This document shows positions 28,211 through 37,232 of a stretch of 58,134 nucleotides of DNA, piece by piece. Source of the DNA: an uncultured Pelagibacteraceae bacterium. GTDB taxonomy: Bacteria > Pseudomonadota > Alphaproteobacteria > Pelagibacterales > Pelagibacteraceae. The notes under the pieces are model-generated. The model was not told where the DNA came from. It did no database searches and saw nothing but the letters and a program-made list of their open reading frames with translations. Position numbers and translations under genes: made by a program. The stretch lies in NCBI GenBank assembly GCA_902585045.1, contig CACICB010000007.1, positions 1-58,134 on the forward strand, read 5' to 3'. Positions within the stretch are counted from its first letter, which is position 1; the number at the start of each line of letters is the position of its first letter.

Positions 28211-30265
28211 ATGGCAGAACTTTTATTGGAATTATATAGCGAGGAAATTCCACCACAATTACAAATAGCAGCAAGGTCTCAAATAAAACAATATATTGAA
28301 AATTCTTTTAAGGAGGACAATATAAATTATAAGAGATTATCAGTTTACTCTTCACCCACAAGACTAACAATATTTATAAAAGATCTTACTGAAAAAATTA
28401 AAATAGAGACCAAAGAAATCAAAGGACCCAAAGTAGGTTCTCCTGATCAAGTATTACAAGGTTTCATAAGAGCAAAAAATGTAAATGAGAAAGACTTAAT
28501 TGAAAAAAATACTGATAAAGGAAAATTTTACTTTGTTAAAATACAATCTCAATCTATTTTGGTTGAGGACTTGTTAATCAAAATTATTCCAAAGGCAATA
28601 GGATCAATTAATTGGAAAAAGTCAATGAAATGGTCAGACCATAATTTGATGTGGGGTAGGCCTCTCAGGTCAATTTTTGCAAGGTTCAACAATAAAAAAT
28701 TAACGTTTAAATTTGAACATCTTGATACTACAGATGAGGTAATTATTGAACAAGATTTAAGTGTTAAAACTAAAAAGATAAAAGACTCTAGGGATTACTT
28801 AAATTTTTTAAAAACTAACAAAATAATCGTAGATCATAAGGAAAGAGAGGAGATTATTCTTAAAAAAATAAGTTCATTTTCTCAATCTAAACAGTACAAA
28901 GAAAGTCTAAATCTGAAACTTTTAGAAGAAGTCGTTAATATTGTTGAGAATCCAAATTTACTACATTTGAGTTTTAGTAAAGATTATTTAGAGATACCTA
29001 AAGAAATTATAATCTCAACACTTGAGAAACAACAGAGATATTTTCCAATTTTTGATAGTAGAGATCGATTAACTAATTATTTTTTTGTTGTAGCAAATAA
29101 AAAAGATGAAAAAAAGTTAATTACTCAAGGAAATAGAAGAGTTGTTGAAGCTAGACTAGCAGATGCTAAATTTTTCTGGGATAAAGATAGATCTAAAAAT
29201 TTAATTAAACAAATAGCAAATCTTAAAACAGTAACTTTTTACGAAAAACTAGGGACTATTTATGATAAAACACAAAGGTTAAGACAGTTGGCTGGCTTAT
29301 TATCTGATGATTTAAATATCAATAAAGAAAAAGTTCAAGTTGCTGCTTCCATTTCGAAATCCGATTTATGTTCTGACCTAGTTGGAGAATATCCAGAACT
29401 TCAAGGTGTGATGGGAAAATATTTTGCATTAGCACAAGGTTTTGATGAAGATGTGGCAAATTCAGTAAGTGATCATTATTTGCCAATAGGTCTTACTTCA
29501 GCAATACCCAAAAAACCTTTTAGCTATTCTATTTCAATTGTAGATAAGATAGATACTTTAGTAGGCTTTTTTGTCATTGATGAAAAGCCTACGAGTTCAA
29601 AAGATCCTTTTGCTTTAAGACGTGCTGCAATTGGATTGCTTAGAATAATTATCGAAAATAAATTATCTTTTAAACTTAGAGATTTAATTAGTTACGCTAT
29701 AAGACTTTATCAAGAACAAGGGGTTAAAATTATAAACGGGAAAACAGAACACGAGATTTTAGAATTTATAAAGGAAAGAATGCGAAACGTATTAAAATTG
29801 AAAAATATTAAAACTGATATTATTGAGGCATCAATTAGCTCTCACGCTGGAGATAATTTCTTAGCACTTTATACAAAAACAATTTTAATGAATAAATATA
29901 AAAATAAAGGAATTGGCCTTAATGCTATAAGTTCGTATAAAAGAGCTTCAAATATTTTAGATAAAGCTGGAAAGGGCATTACTGGTAGACCTGATGCTGT
30001 ATTATTTAGAAAAGATGAAGAAAAAATACTTCATGAAAAAATAAATGATATACGTAAAGCTTTTACAGTCAAAGATGATAATAAAGACTATGAAAGCTTG
30101 TTAATAAAGCTTTCAGATACTAAAGAAACTACAGATAATTTTTTTGAAAATGTGGTAGTAAATGATGAAAATCAAGATATTAAAAATAATAGATTAGAGT
30201 TGTTAAAAATGTTTTGTAATACATTTGATAATTTTATCGATTTTTCAAAATTAGAGGGATTGTAA
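28211..30265 (+). CDS. glyS: Glycyl-tRNA synthetase beta subunit
   Basis: A 684-residue protein beginning MAELLLELYSEEIPPQLQ, the standard GlyS start. It continues with the VYSSPTRLTIFI segment, KSMKWSDHNLMWGRPLR, the KADLCS-type HD-like motif (here SKSDLCSDLVGEYPELQGVMG) and DPFALRRAAIGLLRI, and ends with a DALR-type anticodon-binding region. Full length. The beta subunit recognises tRNA-Gly for the alpha subunit. ppdK starts on the last base of its stop codon. Confidence 0.96.
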   Translation: MAELLLELYSEEIPPQLQIAARSQIKQYIENSFKEDNINYKRLSVYSSPTRLTIFIKDLTEKIKIETKEIKGPKVGSPDQVLQGFIRAKNVNEKDLIEKNTDKGKFYFVKIQSQSILVEDLLIKIIPKAIGSINWKKSMKWSDHNLMWGRPLRSIFARFNNKKLTFKFEHLDTTDEVIIEQDLSVKTKKIKDSRDYLNFLKTNKIIVDHKEREEIILKKISSFSQSKQYKESLNLKLLEEVVNIVENPNLLHLSFSKDYLEIPKEIIISTLEKQQRYFPIFDSRDRLTNYFFVVANKKDEKKLITQGNRRVVEARLADAKFFWDKDRSKNLIKQIANLKTVTFYEKLGTIYDKTQRLRQLAGLLSDDLNINKEKVQVAASISKSDLCSDLVGEYPELQGVMGKYFALAQGFDEDVANSVSDHYLPIGLTSAIPKKPFSYSISIVDKIDTLVGFFVIDEKPTSSKDPFALRRAAIGLLRIIIENKLSFKLRDLISYAIRLYQEQGVKIINGKTEHEILEFIKERMRNVLKLKNIKTDIIEASISSHAGDNFLALYTKTILMNKYKNKGIGLNAISSYKRASNILDKAGKGITGRPDAVLFRKDEEKILHEKINDIRKAFTVKDDNKDYESLLIKLSDTKETTDNFFENVVVNDENQDIKNNRLELLKMFCNTFDNFIDFSKLEGL

Positions 30266-32925
30266 TGGCAAAAGTTATATTTAGCTTTGATGATAAATCT
30301 GCCAAAAAGTTAAAAAACAAAAAAAATATTTTGGGTGGAAAAGGAGCAAACCTTGGTGAAATGGGAAGATTAGGTTTACCTGTTCCCCCTGGATTCACTA
30401 TTACGACTGAAGTATGTGATTTATTTTATAAAAACAAAAAAAAATTACCCAAGAAAGTAATACAGAATATTGAGTCAGAGCTTAAGAATATTGAAAAGAA
30501 AACTCGAAAAAAATTCGGTGATCTTAAAAATCCATTATTAGTATCAGTTAGATCAGGTGCTAGAATTTCAATGCCTGGCATGATGGATACAATTTTAAAT
30601 CTTGGTCTTAATGACAGAACAGTTGAGTCGTTAAAAAAAAGAACTTCTAACGGACGGTTTGCTAAAGATAGCTATAGAAGATTTATACAAATGTACAGTA
30701 ATGTAGTTTTGGGGGTAGAGGGTCATTTGTTTGAGGAACTAATTGATAATTACAAGTTAACTAAAGGAGTTTTATTAGATACAGATTTAGATGAGAGCGA
30801 TTGGGATGGCTTAATTATTAATTTTAAAGGGTTAGTAAAAAAAGAAAAAAAAATTAATTTTCCTCAAGACGTAAAAGAGCAATTATTAGGAGCAATAAAC
30901 GCAGTATTTTTATCTTGGGACAGCCAAAGAGCAAAAACTTATAGAAAATTAAATCAAATTCCAGATCATTGGGGAACAGCTGTAAACGTTCAAGCTATGG
31001 TTTTTGGAAATATGGGTGATGATTGTTCAACAGGTGTTGCCTTTACAAGAAATCCTTCGACAGGAGAAAATTCTTTCTTTGGAGAATTTCTAATTAATGC
31101 ACAAGGTGAAGATGTTGTAGCGGGTACTAGAACTCCTCAATATATCACTAAAAAAGCAAAAAAAGATTCAGGATCTAAAGATCCTTCAATGGAAGAGGCT
31201 ATGCCCAAAGTTTATAAAGAGCTCACAAAGGTATTTCTTAAGCTAGAAAGGCATTATAAAGATATGCAAGACATTGAGTTTACAGTTGAAAATAATAAAC
31301 TTTGGATGTTGCAAACCAGATCTGGAAAAAGAACAGCCAAAGCTGCAATTAAAATTGCAGTGGATATGGTTAGAGAGAAATTGATTTCAAAAAAAGAAGC
31401 AATCAAAAGAATTGATCCAAATATTCTAGATACTTTACTACATCCTACTTTAGACGAAAAAGTTGAGAAAGAGGTAATTGCTTCTGGATTACCGGCATCC
31501 CCAGGAGCTGCAAGTGGTAAAGTTGTTTTCACTGCTGATGAAGCAGAGAAATTAAATGGGATGATGCAAGATACAATATTAGTGAGGCTAGAAACTTCAC
31601 CAGAGGATATTCATGGAATGCATGCAGCTAAAGGAATTCTTACTGCAAGAGGTGGCATGACTAGTCATGCTGCAGTTGTAGCGCGAGGAATGGGGAGACC
31701 ATGTGTTTCAGGTTCAAGTGAAATTACAATCGATTATGAGTTAAAACAATTTAAAGCTGGTGAAGTAATTATTAAAGAGGGAGATATTATTACTATAGAC
31801 GGGGGAAGTGGAAAAGTAATGAAAGGATTAGTTCCTACTGTTCAACCTGAAATTTCTGGATACTTTTCCACAATCATGAAATGGGCTGACGAATTTAGAA
31901 AATTAAAAGTAAGAACAAATGCAGAAACAGAGGTGGACAGTAAAACGGCTAGAGAGTTTGGCGCTGAAGGTATTGGCCTATGTAGAACTGAGCATATGTT
32001 TTTTGATGAAGAGAGAATTTTATCTGTTAGACAAATGATTTTATCTAAATCAAAAGAAGATAGAAATAGCGCACTAGATAAACTTCAACCCCACCAAAAA
32101 GAAGACTTTAAAAAAATATTTAAAGTTATGTCAGGTTTACCTGTTACAGTAAGATTATTAGATCCACCACTTCATGAGTTTTTACCAAAAGCTGACAAAG
32201 ATATTGACGAAGTCGCAAGATCCTTAAACTTATCAGCGAAAGAAGTTAAAGATAGAATAGCAGAACTTCATGAAGAAAATCCTATGCTTGGTCATAGAGG
32301 ATGTAGGCTTGGTATTTCTTTTCCAGAGATTTACGAGATGCAATGCAGAGCAATATTTGAAGCTATAGTTGAACTAAAAAAACAAAAAGTAAAAGCAGCT
32401 TTTGTGGAAATCATGATACCGTTGGTTTCAACTGAGTCTGAATTAAAAATTTTAAGAGCTTTAGTTAATAAAATTGCGAAAGAAATAGAAAAGGAAAACA
32501 AATCAAAACTTGAATATATGGTTGGCACTATGATTGAATTACCACGTGCTGCTTTACAAGCAAAGTCTATCTCAAAACATGCTGACTTCTTCAGTTTTGG
32601 AACAAATGATTTAACACAAACAACCTTTGGGATAAGTAGAGATGACTCAGGAAAATTTTTAAACGATTATATTGATAATAAAATTTTTGATGTAGATCCA
32701 TTTGTAAGCATCGATCAAAATGGAGTAGGTGAGTTAGTGGAAATAGCCTCCTCAAGAGGCAGAAAAACAAATAAAAATATTAAGTTAGGTATTTGCGGCG
32801 AACACGGTGGTGATCCAAAGAGTATTGAATTTTGTTCTAGAACAGGACTAAACTATGTTTCTTGTTCTCCATTTAGAGTCCCTGTTGCAAGACTTGCGGC
32901 TGCACAAGCAGAATTATCTAAATAA
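30265..32925 (+). CDS. ppdK: Pyruvate, phosphate dikinase
   Basis: An 886-residue three-domain enzyme interconverting pyruvate + ATP + Pi and PEP + AMP + PPi. The N-terminal nucleotide-grasp domain has LGGKGANLGEMGRLGLPVPPG; the phosphohistidine swivel domain has GGMTSHAAVVARGMGRPC with the catalytic His; the C-terminal TIM barrel has GTMIELPRAAL and the LGICGEHGGDP Cys motif. It follows glyS directly, an order common in alphaproteobacteria, and overlaps the convergent nadC by 12 bases at the 3' end. Confidence 0.97.
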   Translation: MAKVIFSFDDKSAKKLKNKKNILGGKGANLGEMGRLGLPVPPGFTITTEVCDLFYKNKKKLPKKVIQNIESELKNIEKKTRKKFGDLKNPLLVSVRSGARISMPGMMDTILNLGLNDRTVESLKKRTSNGRFAKDSYRRFIQMYSNVVLGVEGHLFEELIDNYKLTKGVLLDTDLDESDWDGLIINFKGLVKKEKKINFPQDVKEQLLGAINAVFLSWDSQRAKTYRKLNQIPDHWGTAVNVQAMVFGNMGDDCSTGVAFTRNPSTGENSFFGEFLINAQGEDVVAGTRTPQYITKKAKKDSGSKDPSMEEAMPKVYKELTKVFLKLERHYKDMQDIEFTVENNKLWMLQTRSGKRTAKAAIKIAVDMVREKLISKKEAIKRIDPNILDTLLHPTLDEKVEKEVIASGLPASPGAASGKVVFTADEAEKLNGMMQDTILVRLETSPEDIHGMHAAKGILTARGGMTSHAAVVARGMGRPCVSGSSEITIDYELKQFKAGEVIIKEGDIITIDGGSGKVMKGLVPTVQPEISGYFSTIMKWADEFRKLKVRTNAETEVDSKTAREFGAEGIGLCRTEHMFFDEERILSVRQMILSKSKEDRNSALDKLQPHQKEDFKKIFKVMSGLPVTVRLLDPPLHEFLPKADKDIDEVARSLNLSAKEVKDRIAELHEENPMLGHRGCRLGISFPEIYEMQCRAIFEAIVELKKQKVKAAFVEIMIPLVSTESELKILRALVNKIAKEIEKENKSKLEYMVGTMIELPRAALQAKSISKHADFFSFGTNDLTQTTFGISRDDSGKFLNDYIDNKIFDVDPFVSIDQNGVGELVEIASSRGRKTNKNIKLGICGEHGGDPKSIEFCSRTGLNYVSCSPFRVPVARLAAAQAELSK

Positions 32926-33744
32926 TAAAGTAGTATCAAATGATCTGGTGCTATGAGTAATTGCACCAACTGAAATTCTATTCACACCTGTTTTGGATAT
33001 TTGTTTAATATTATTTAAAGTAGCATTTCCGGAATATTCTGTTTCATATTTATTTTTACAAAGTTTTAAACAATATTTTAATTGTGAAGATTTCATATTA
33101 TCAAAAAGTATTCTTTTAAATTTTAAGCCTAAAATTTGTTTAAGTTGATTTACATCTTCAACTTCAACTGTAACAATTTTTTTTGTTTTTATAGCTTTCT
33201 TAACTAATTCCCTAAGACTATTAGATGCACTTATGTGATTATCTTTAATAAGAATTTCATCGCTTAAATTGTATCTATGATTATGGCCACCACCTTTCTT
33301 GACAGCATATTTTTCAAGTGTTCTCAAATTAGGTGTAGTTTTTCTTGTACAACAAATCTTTGTTTTTTTACTAATTTTTTTCACGAATTGATTAGTGATT
33401 GTTGCAATACCTGAGGCATGATTAAGAAAGTTTAAAGCAGTTCTCTCAGCGGTTAAAATTGTTTTTGTTTTAGCTTTTATATTAGCAATTACTTTATTTT
33501 TTTTTATTTTTTTTCCATCAGAGACTTTCTTTGTAAAAATAGTTTCTCTCCCAATTAATTTAAACGCTGTTTTACAAAACTCTAAACCAGCAATTACACC
33601 ATCTTGTTTAGCTATTATTCTAGCTTCAATAATTTTATTTTTTGAGCTTACGATGTTTGTAGTGATATCACCTCTAGGTCTGAGGTCTTCCTCTAGAGCT
33701 TTTCTTACAACTGATTTTATATAAAATTGATTTAATATTTGCAC
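32914..33744 (-). CDS. nadC: Quinolinate phosphoribosyltransferase
   Basis: A 276-residue enzyme converting quinolinate and PRPP to nicotinate mononucleotide. Landmarks: ALEEDLRPRGDITTN, ERTALNFLNHASGIAT, CTRKTTPNLRTLEKYAVKKGGG with the substrate-binding Arg/Lys/His set, and VEVEDVNQLK. nadA lies four bases upstream on the same strand, so the two final steps of de novo NAD synthesis share an operon. nadB is not next to them. Confidence 0.96.
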   Translation of the reverse strand: MQILNQFYIKSVVRKALEEDLRPRGDITTNIVSSKNKIIEARIIAKQDGVIAGLEFCKTAFKLIGRETIFTKKVSDGKKIKKNKVIANIKAKTKTILTAERTALNFLNHASGIATITNQFVKKISKKTKICCTRKTTPNLRTLEKYAVKKGGGHNHRYNLSDEILIKDNHISASNSLRELVKKAIKTKKIVTVEVEDVNQLKQILGLKFKRILFDNMKSSQLKYCLKLCKNKYETEYSGNATLNNIKQISKTGVNRISVGAITHSTRSFDTTLLFR

Positions 33745-33748
33745 TGAG

Positions 33749-34738
33749 CTAACGACCGATCTCGGTCATTCTGATTACAGATTTTCTCGCAGCCTTTATA
33801 GTTTTACTATCTAAAATAATCTCATTAGTTTCATTTTCTAAACAATCTAATATTTTTTTTAAATTAATTTTTTTCATATAAGGACATAAATTACATGGTT
33901 TGATAAAAGATACGTTCGGATTATCAGCTTCTACGTTATCACTCATTGAACATTCTGTAACTAACATTACTTTTTTAGGTTGTTTATTTTTTACATAATC
34001 AATCATTCCAGACGTTGATCCTGCAAAATCAGAAGCAGCAATTACATCTGGTGGACATTCAGGGTGAGCTATAATTTTAATTCCAGGATTTTCGGATTTA
34101 ATTTCTTCAATTTCTTTTCCTGTAAATTGTTCATGCACTATACAAGTTCCTTTCCAAGAAATTATTTTTACCTTAGTTTTTTTTGCTACGTAGTCTGCTA
34201 AATATTGATCAGGTAAAAAAATTACTTTATCTACATTTAAAGATTCGACTACTTTTACTGCATTAGCTGAAGTACAACAAACATCAGTTTCTGCTTTAAC
34301 GTCCGCAGAAGTATTTACGTAAGATACAACAGGGACACCTGGAAACTTCTGTTTTAGTAATTTTACATCTTCACCTGTTATAGAGTTAGATAAAGAACAG
34401 CCTGCTTGCATGTCAGGAAGAAAAACTTTTTTCTCTGGACACATTAATTTTGCTGTTTCTGCCATAAAGTGAACCCCGCACATTATAATTTTTTCAGCTT
34501 TTGTTTTAGATGCTTCGATTGCTAGTGCTAATGAGTCAGCAGATATATCTGCTACACCATGATAAATTTCTGGGGTTTGATAATTATGAGCAAGTATAAT
34601 TGCATTTTTCTCTTTCTTAATTTTATTAATTCTTTCTATTAATGGAGCATGAATTTTCCATTCAGCTTCAGGAACAAATTTTGAGATTTTCTTATAAATC
34701 TCTTGCGTAGGGCTCAAATTTTGTTGTTGTATAGACAT
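33749..34738 (-). CDS. nadA: Quinolinate synthase
   Basis: A 329-residue [4Fe-4S] enzyme that condenses iminoaspartate and dihydroxyacetone phosphate. Three repeats of the triad fold are present. Candidate cluster cysteines lie in PDMQAGCSLS, HPECPPDVIAASD and KPCNLCPYMKKI, the last forming the C-terminal CxxC-type site. LAHNYQTPEIYHGVAD is the N-terminal landmark. It heads the nadA-nadC pair and is divergent from tRNA-Leu across about 60 bp. Confidence 0.96.
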   Translation of the reverse strand: MSIQQQNLSPTQEIYKKISKFVPEAEWKIHAPLIERINKIKKEKNAIILAHNYQTPEIYHGVADISADSLALAIEASKTKAEKIIMCGVHFMAETAKLMCPEKKVFLPDMQAGCSLSNSITGEDVKLLKQKFPGVPVVSYVNTSADVKAETDVCCTSANAVKVVESLNVDKVIFLPDQYLADYVAKKTKVKIISWKGTCIVHEQFTGKEIEEIKSENPGIKIIAHPECPPDVIAASDFAGSTSGMIDYVKNKQPKKVMLVTECSMSDNVEADNPNVSFIKPCNLCPYMKKINLKKILDCLENETNEIILDSKTIKAARKSVIRMTEIGR

Positions 34739-34799
34739 ACTAATTCCAATTTACCAACTTGAGATTAAATTGTCATTCATTTATTGTCGCATTATTACA

Positions 34800-34883
34800 G
34801 CGGTCGTGCTGAAATTGGTAGACAGGCACGCTTGAGGGGCGTGTGGGTTTCCCGTGAGAGTTCGAGTCTCTCCGACCGCACCA
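34800..34883 (+). tRNA. tRNA-Leu (anticodon GAG)
   Basis: A class II cloverleaf: acceptor stem GCGGTCG (34800-34806) with CGACCGC (34873-34879), anticodon stem CACGC/GCGTG around loop TTGAGGG (anticodon GAG), a long variable arm with GGGTTTCCC, and a T arm with GAGAG/CTCTC. The 3' CCA (34881-34883) is encoded, unlike in the tRNA-Arg of this window. It reads CUC and CUU codons. Confidence 0.96.
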
Positions 34884-34895
34884 AAAAAGGTATTT

Positions 34896-35015
34896 ATGAT
34901 TGATTATTTAAGAAAGCATAAAAGAATTATATTTATAATTTTAGTAATAGCTTTTATTGAATTGAGTGGATATGGAATACTAGCATCTTTATCTAGGTTA
35001 CTTAACGTTCTCTAA
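34896..35015 (+). CDS. Hypothetical 39-residue single-span membrane protein
   Basis: An ORF of 39 codons starts 13 bases after the tRNA-Leu CCA, with AAAAAAGG seven to eight bases before its ATG as a plausible ribosome-binding site. The product begins MIDYLRKHKR, a positively charged start, then IIFIILVIAFIELSGYGILA, a single membrane span, then a short tail. Its last 18 bases overlap the 3' end of ygfZ on the other strand. No family is recognised. It might be co-transcribed with the tRNA. A chance ORF in AT-rich DNA is possible, but the basic-then-hydrophobic layout and ribosome site argue for a real gene. Confidence 0.5.
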   Translation: MIDYLRKHKRIIFIILVIAFIELSGYGILASLSRLLNVL

Positions 35016-35882
35016 AATTTTACACTTTTTATTGTTAGCTAACAATATTTCATTTTTAAAATCTTCAAGGTTAGGTTCGAGAACTTTAATTAATCCGAAG
35101 GGGTAAGGCTGATTAATAAGTATTTTTCCTATTTTAATATTATTGAAAGTAATTTCATCACCAATATTTAGTTCTTCAGACGATGATATGGGCAACAATC
35201 TTCTTCTAAGTTTGTTTTTTAATTTCATCCTCGCAGTATTTTCTTGCCCCACAAAGCATCCTTTTTTAAAATCTATAGCTTGAAGCGTCTCAAAATTTGC
35301 TTCTAAACCAAACAATTGATCTTTTAAATTTATCAATCCTTTTTCAGGTACTCCTAATTTGTGAGCAAGAGAATAATATTCTTTATTATCGATAATTTTA
35401 AGACTTAATTTTTTAATTGTTAAGTAAAGTTTTTCAAGATTTGAAATTATTCTTGCTCCTAATTTTCTATTTCTCGGATCTAAAAAAATAGGAGTACCTC
35501 TGTAAGTAATAGTATTTTCATTTGATTTTAAATCTCCTTGTAATTCTTTGAATTTTGAGTCGTTTATAACTCCAATAACAAATTCAGTAGAGAAGTCTTC
35601 AATTTCAACTTTTGATCTTAATTTGTATTTTAATAAATCTTTAATTAGATCCCCAGTGGAGTTTTCGCTACAGTCTAATAAATATCCTTTAACATTTTGA
35701 ATTATAAAAAATTCATTCAAGTATTTGCCTTGAGGAGTTAACAAGGCTGAAAAAACAGAGTTTTTATTAGAAACTTTATTTATGTCGTTTGTAATTATAT
35801 TTTGTAGAAAATCTTTAGAATCTTCTCCACTTACTAAGATTACACCTCTTTTTTCTAAAATTACAACTTGATCTTTTTTCAT
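34998..35882 (-). CDS. ygfZ: YgfZ/GcvT-like folate-binding protein
   Basis: A 294-residue protein of the GcvT-like fold. The C-terminal-half motif KGCFVGQENTARMK contains the KGC[FY]xGQE signature that defines the YgfZ family, with its conserved Cys. Members help in iron-sulphur cluster assembly or repair of enzymes such as MiaB, using tetrahydrofolate. The N-terminal LEKRGVILVSGEDSKDFLQNIITND is also typical. It is divergent from the dihydroorotase gene across 36 bp and its 3' end overlaps the small membrane ORF. Confidence 0.92.
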   Translation of the reverse strand: MKKDQVVILEKRGVILVSGEDSKDFLQNIITNDINKVSNKNSVFSALLTPQGKYLNEFFIIQNVKGYLLDCSENSTGDLIKDLLKYKLRSKVEIEDFSTEFVIGVINDSKFKELQGDLKSNENTITYRGTPIFLDPRNRKLGARIISNLEKLYLTIKKLSLKIIDNKEYYSLAHKLGVPEKGLINLKDQLFGLEANFETLQAIDFKKGCFVGQENTARMKLKNKLRRRLLPISSSEELNIGDEITFNNIKIGKILINQPYPFGLIKVLEPNLEDFKNEILLANNKKCKILENVK

Positions 35883-35918
35883 AATTGTTACTTATACAAT
35901 ATATTATATATAAAAAAC

Positions 35919-37232
35919 ATGTCTGATAATTATAGTCTCATTATTAAAAATGGTTCCTGTTATATCGATGGAAAATTGATTAAATCTGATATTGGTTTAT
36001 ATGAAAATCAAATTAAAAAAATAGGAAATATAGAGGAAAATAATTCGAAAGTTTACGACGCATCTGGGAAAGTAGTTTTGCCAGGGATCATAGACACCCA
36101 AGTGCATTTTAGAGAACCTGGATCAACTGATGCAGAAGATTTAGAAAGCGGAAGTAGAGCTGCAGTTCTTGGAGGAGTAACTTCTTTGTTTGAGATGCCT
36201 AATACTAACCCTCCAACAGCAAATTTGGTAGAGTTTGAAAAAAAATTAAAAGCTGCAAAAAATAGAATGCATAGTAATTATGCATTTTATTTTGGTGCAA
36301 CTCCGCAAAATACTGAACAACTTGCGCAACTCAAAAACGTTGAAGGTTGTTGTGGAGTAAAACTTTTTGCAGGTTCATCTACTGGAAACTTATTAGTTGA
36401 TAAAGAGGCTGATATTGAAAAAGTGATTTCAAGTAGTGACAGAATAGTTTCGATTCACTCTGAGGATGAAGATATTATAAAATTAAGGAAAAAATTTATC
36501 AGACAGGGAGATGTGCACTCTCATCCTGATTGGAGAAATGTCGAGTGCGCAATATCTTCAACTCGAAGGGTAGTAAAAATTGCTGAAAGATATGACAAAA
36601 GAATTCATGTACTTCACGTGACCACAAAAGAGGAAGTAGATTTTTTAGCTATGCATAAAAAAAATGTAACTTTCGAAACTACACCTCAACATTTGACATT
36701 ATATGCTCCAGATTGCTACGATAAATTGGGCACCTATGCTCAAATGAATCCACCACTAAGATCCAAAGATCATTATGATCGTCTCTGGGTTGCTATAAAA
36801 AATAACATTGTAGATGTTCTTGGGTCTGATCATGCACCGCATCTAAAAATAAATAAAGATAAAGAATACCCTAATACTCCATCAGGAATGCCAGGAGTTC
36901 AAACAATTTTTCCAGTCATGATTGACCATGTAAACAATGGAAAACTCTCATTAAATCAGCTTATAAATTTGATGTGTGAAAACCCATGCAAAATTTTTGG
37001 AATTAAGAATAAAGGTTTTATAAAAGAGGGTTTTGATGCAGATTTAACAATTGTTGATATGAATAAAGAAGTAACTATAAAGAATGAAATGATCGCTAGT
37101 AAATGTGGATGGACTCCTTTTCATAATTATAAAGTGAAGGGTTTTCCTGTAGGAACAATTGTAAATGGTATTTTAGTTATGTCTGAAGGCAAAATAATAG
37201 TTGAATCTAAAGGGCAGCCTTTAAAGTTTTAA
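35919..37232 (+). CDS. pyrC: Dihydroorotase-family amidohydrolase
   Basis: The ATG at 35919 gives 437 residues; an in-frame ATG at 35868 would add 17 residues rich in Phe/Tyr/Ile that look non-coding and overlap ygfZ, so I reject it. It has the class I dihydroorotase/allantoinase plan: DTQVHFREPG near the start, GVTSLFEMPNTNPPT, CGVKLFAGSSTG with the Lys that is carboxylated in the family, VSIHSEDED, HVLHVTT and VLGSDHAPH. The first metal His of the HxH pair is Gln (DTQVH). The reaction, carbamoyl-aspartate to dihydroorotate in pyrimidine synthesis, is inferred. Its end overlaps prpE by 12 bases. Confidence 0.85.
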   Translation: MSDNYSLIIKNGSCYIDGKLIKSDIGLYENQIKKIGNIEENNSKVYDASGKVVLPGIIDTQVHFREPGSTDAEDLESGSRAAVLGGVTSLFEMPNTNPPTANLVEFEKKLKAAKNRMHSNYAFYFGATPQNTEQLAQLKNVEGCCGVKLFAGSSTGNLLVDKEADIEKVISSSDRIVSIHSEDEDIIKLRKKFIRQGDVHSHPDWRNVECAISSTRRVVKIAERYDKRIHVLHVTTKEEVDFLAMHKKNVTFETTPQHLTLYAPDCYDKLGTYAQMNPPLRSKDHYDRLWVAIKNNIVDVLGSDHAPHLKINKDKEYPNTPSGMPGVQTIFPVMIDHVNNGKLSLNQLINLMCENPCKIFGIKNKGFIKEGFDADLTIVDMNKEVTIKNEMIASKCGWTPFHNYKVKGFPVGTIVNGILVMSEGKIIVESKGQPLKF

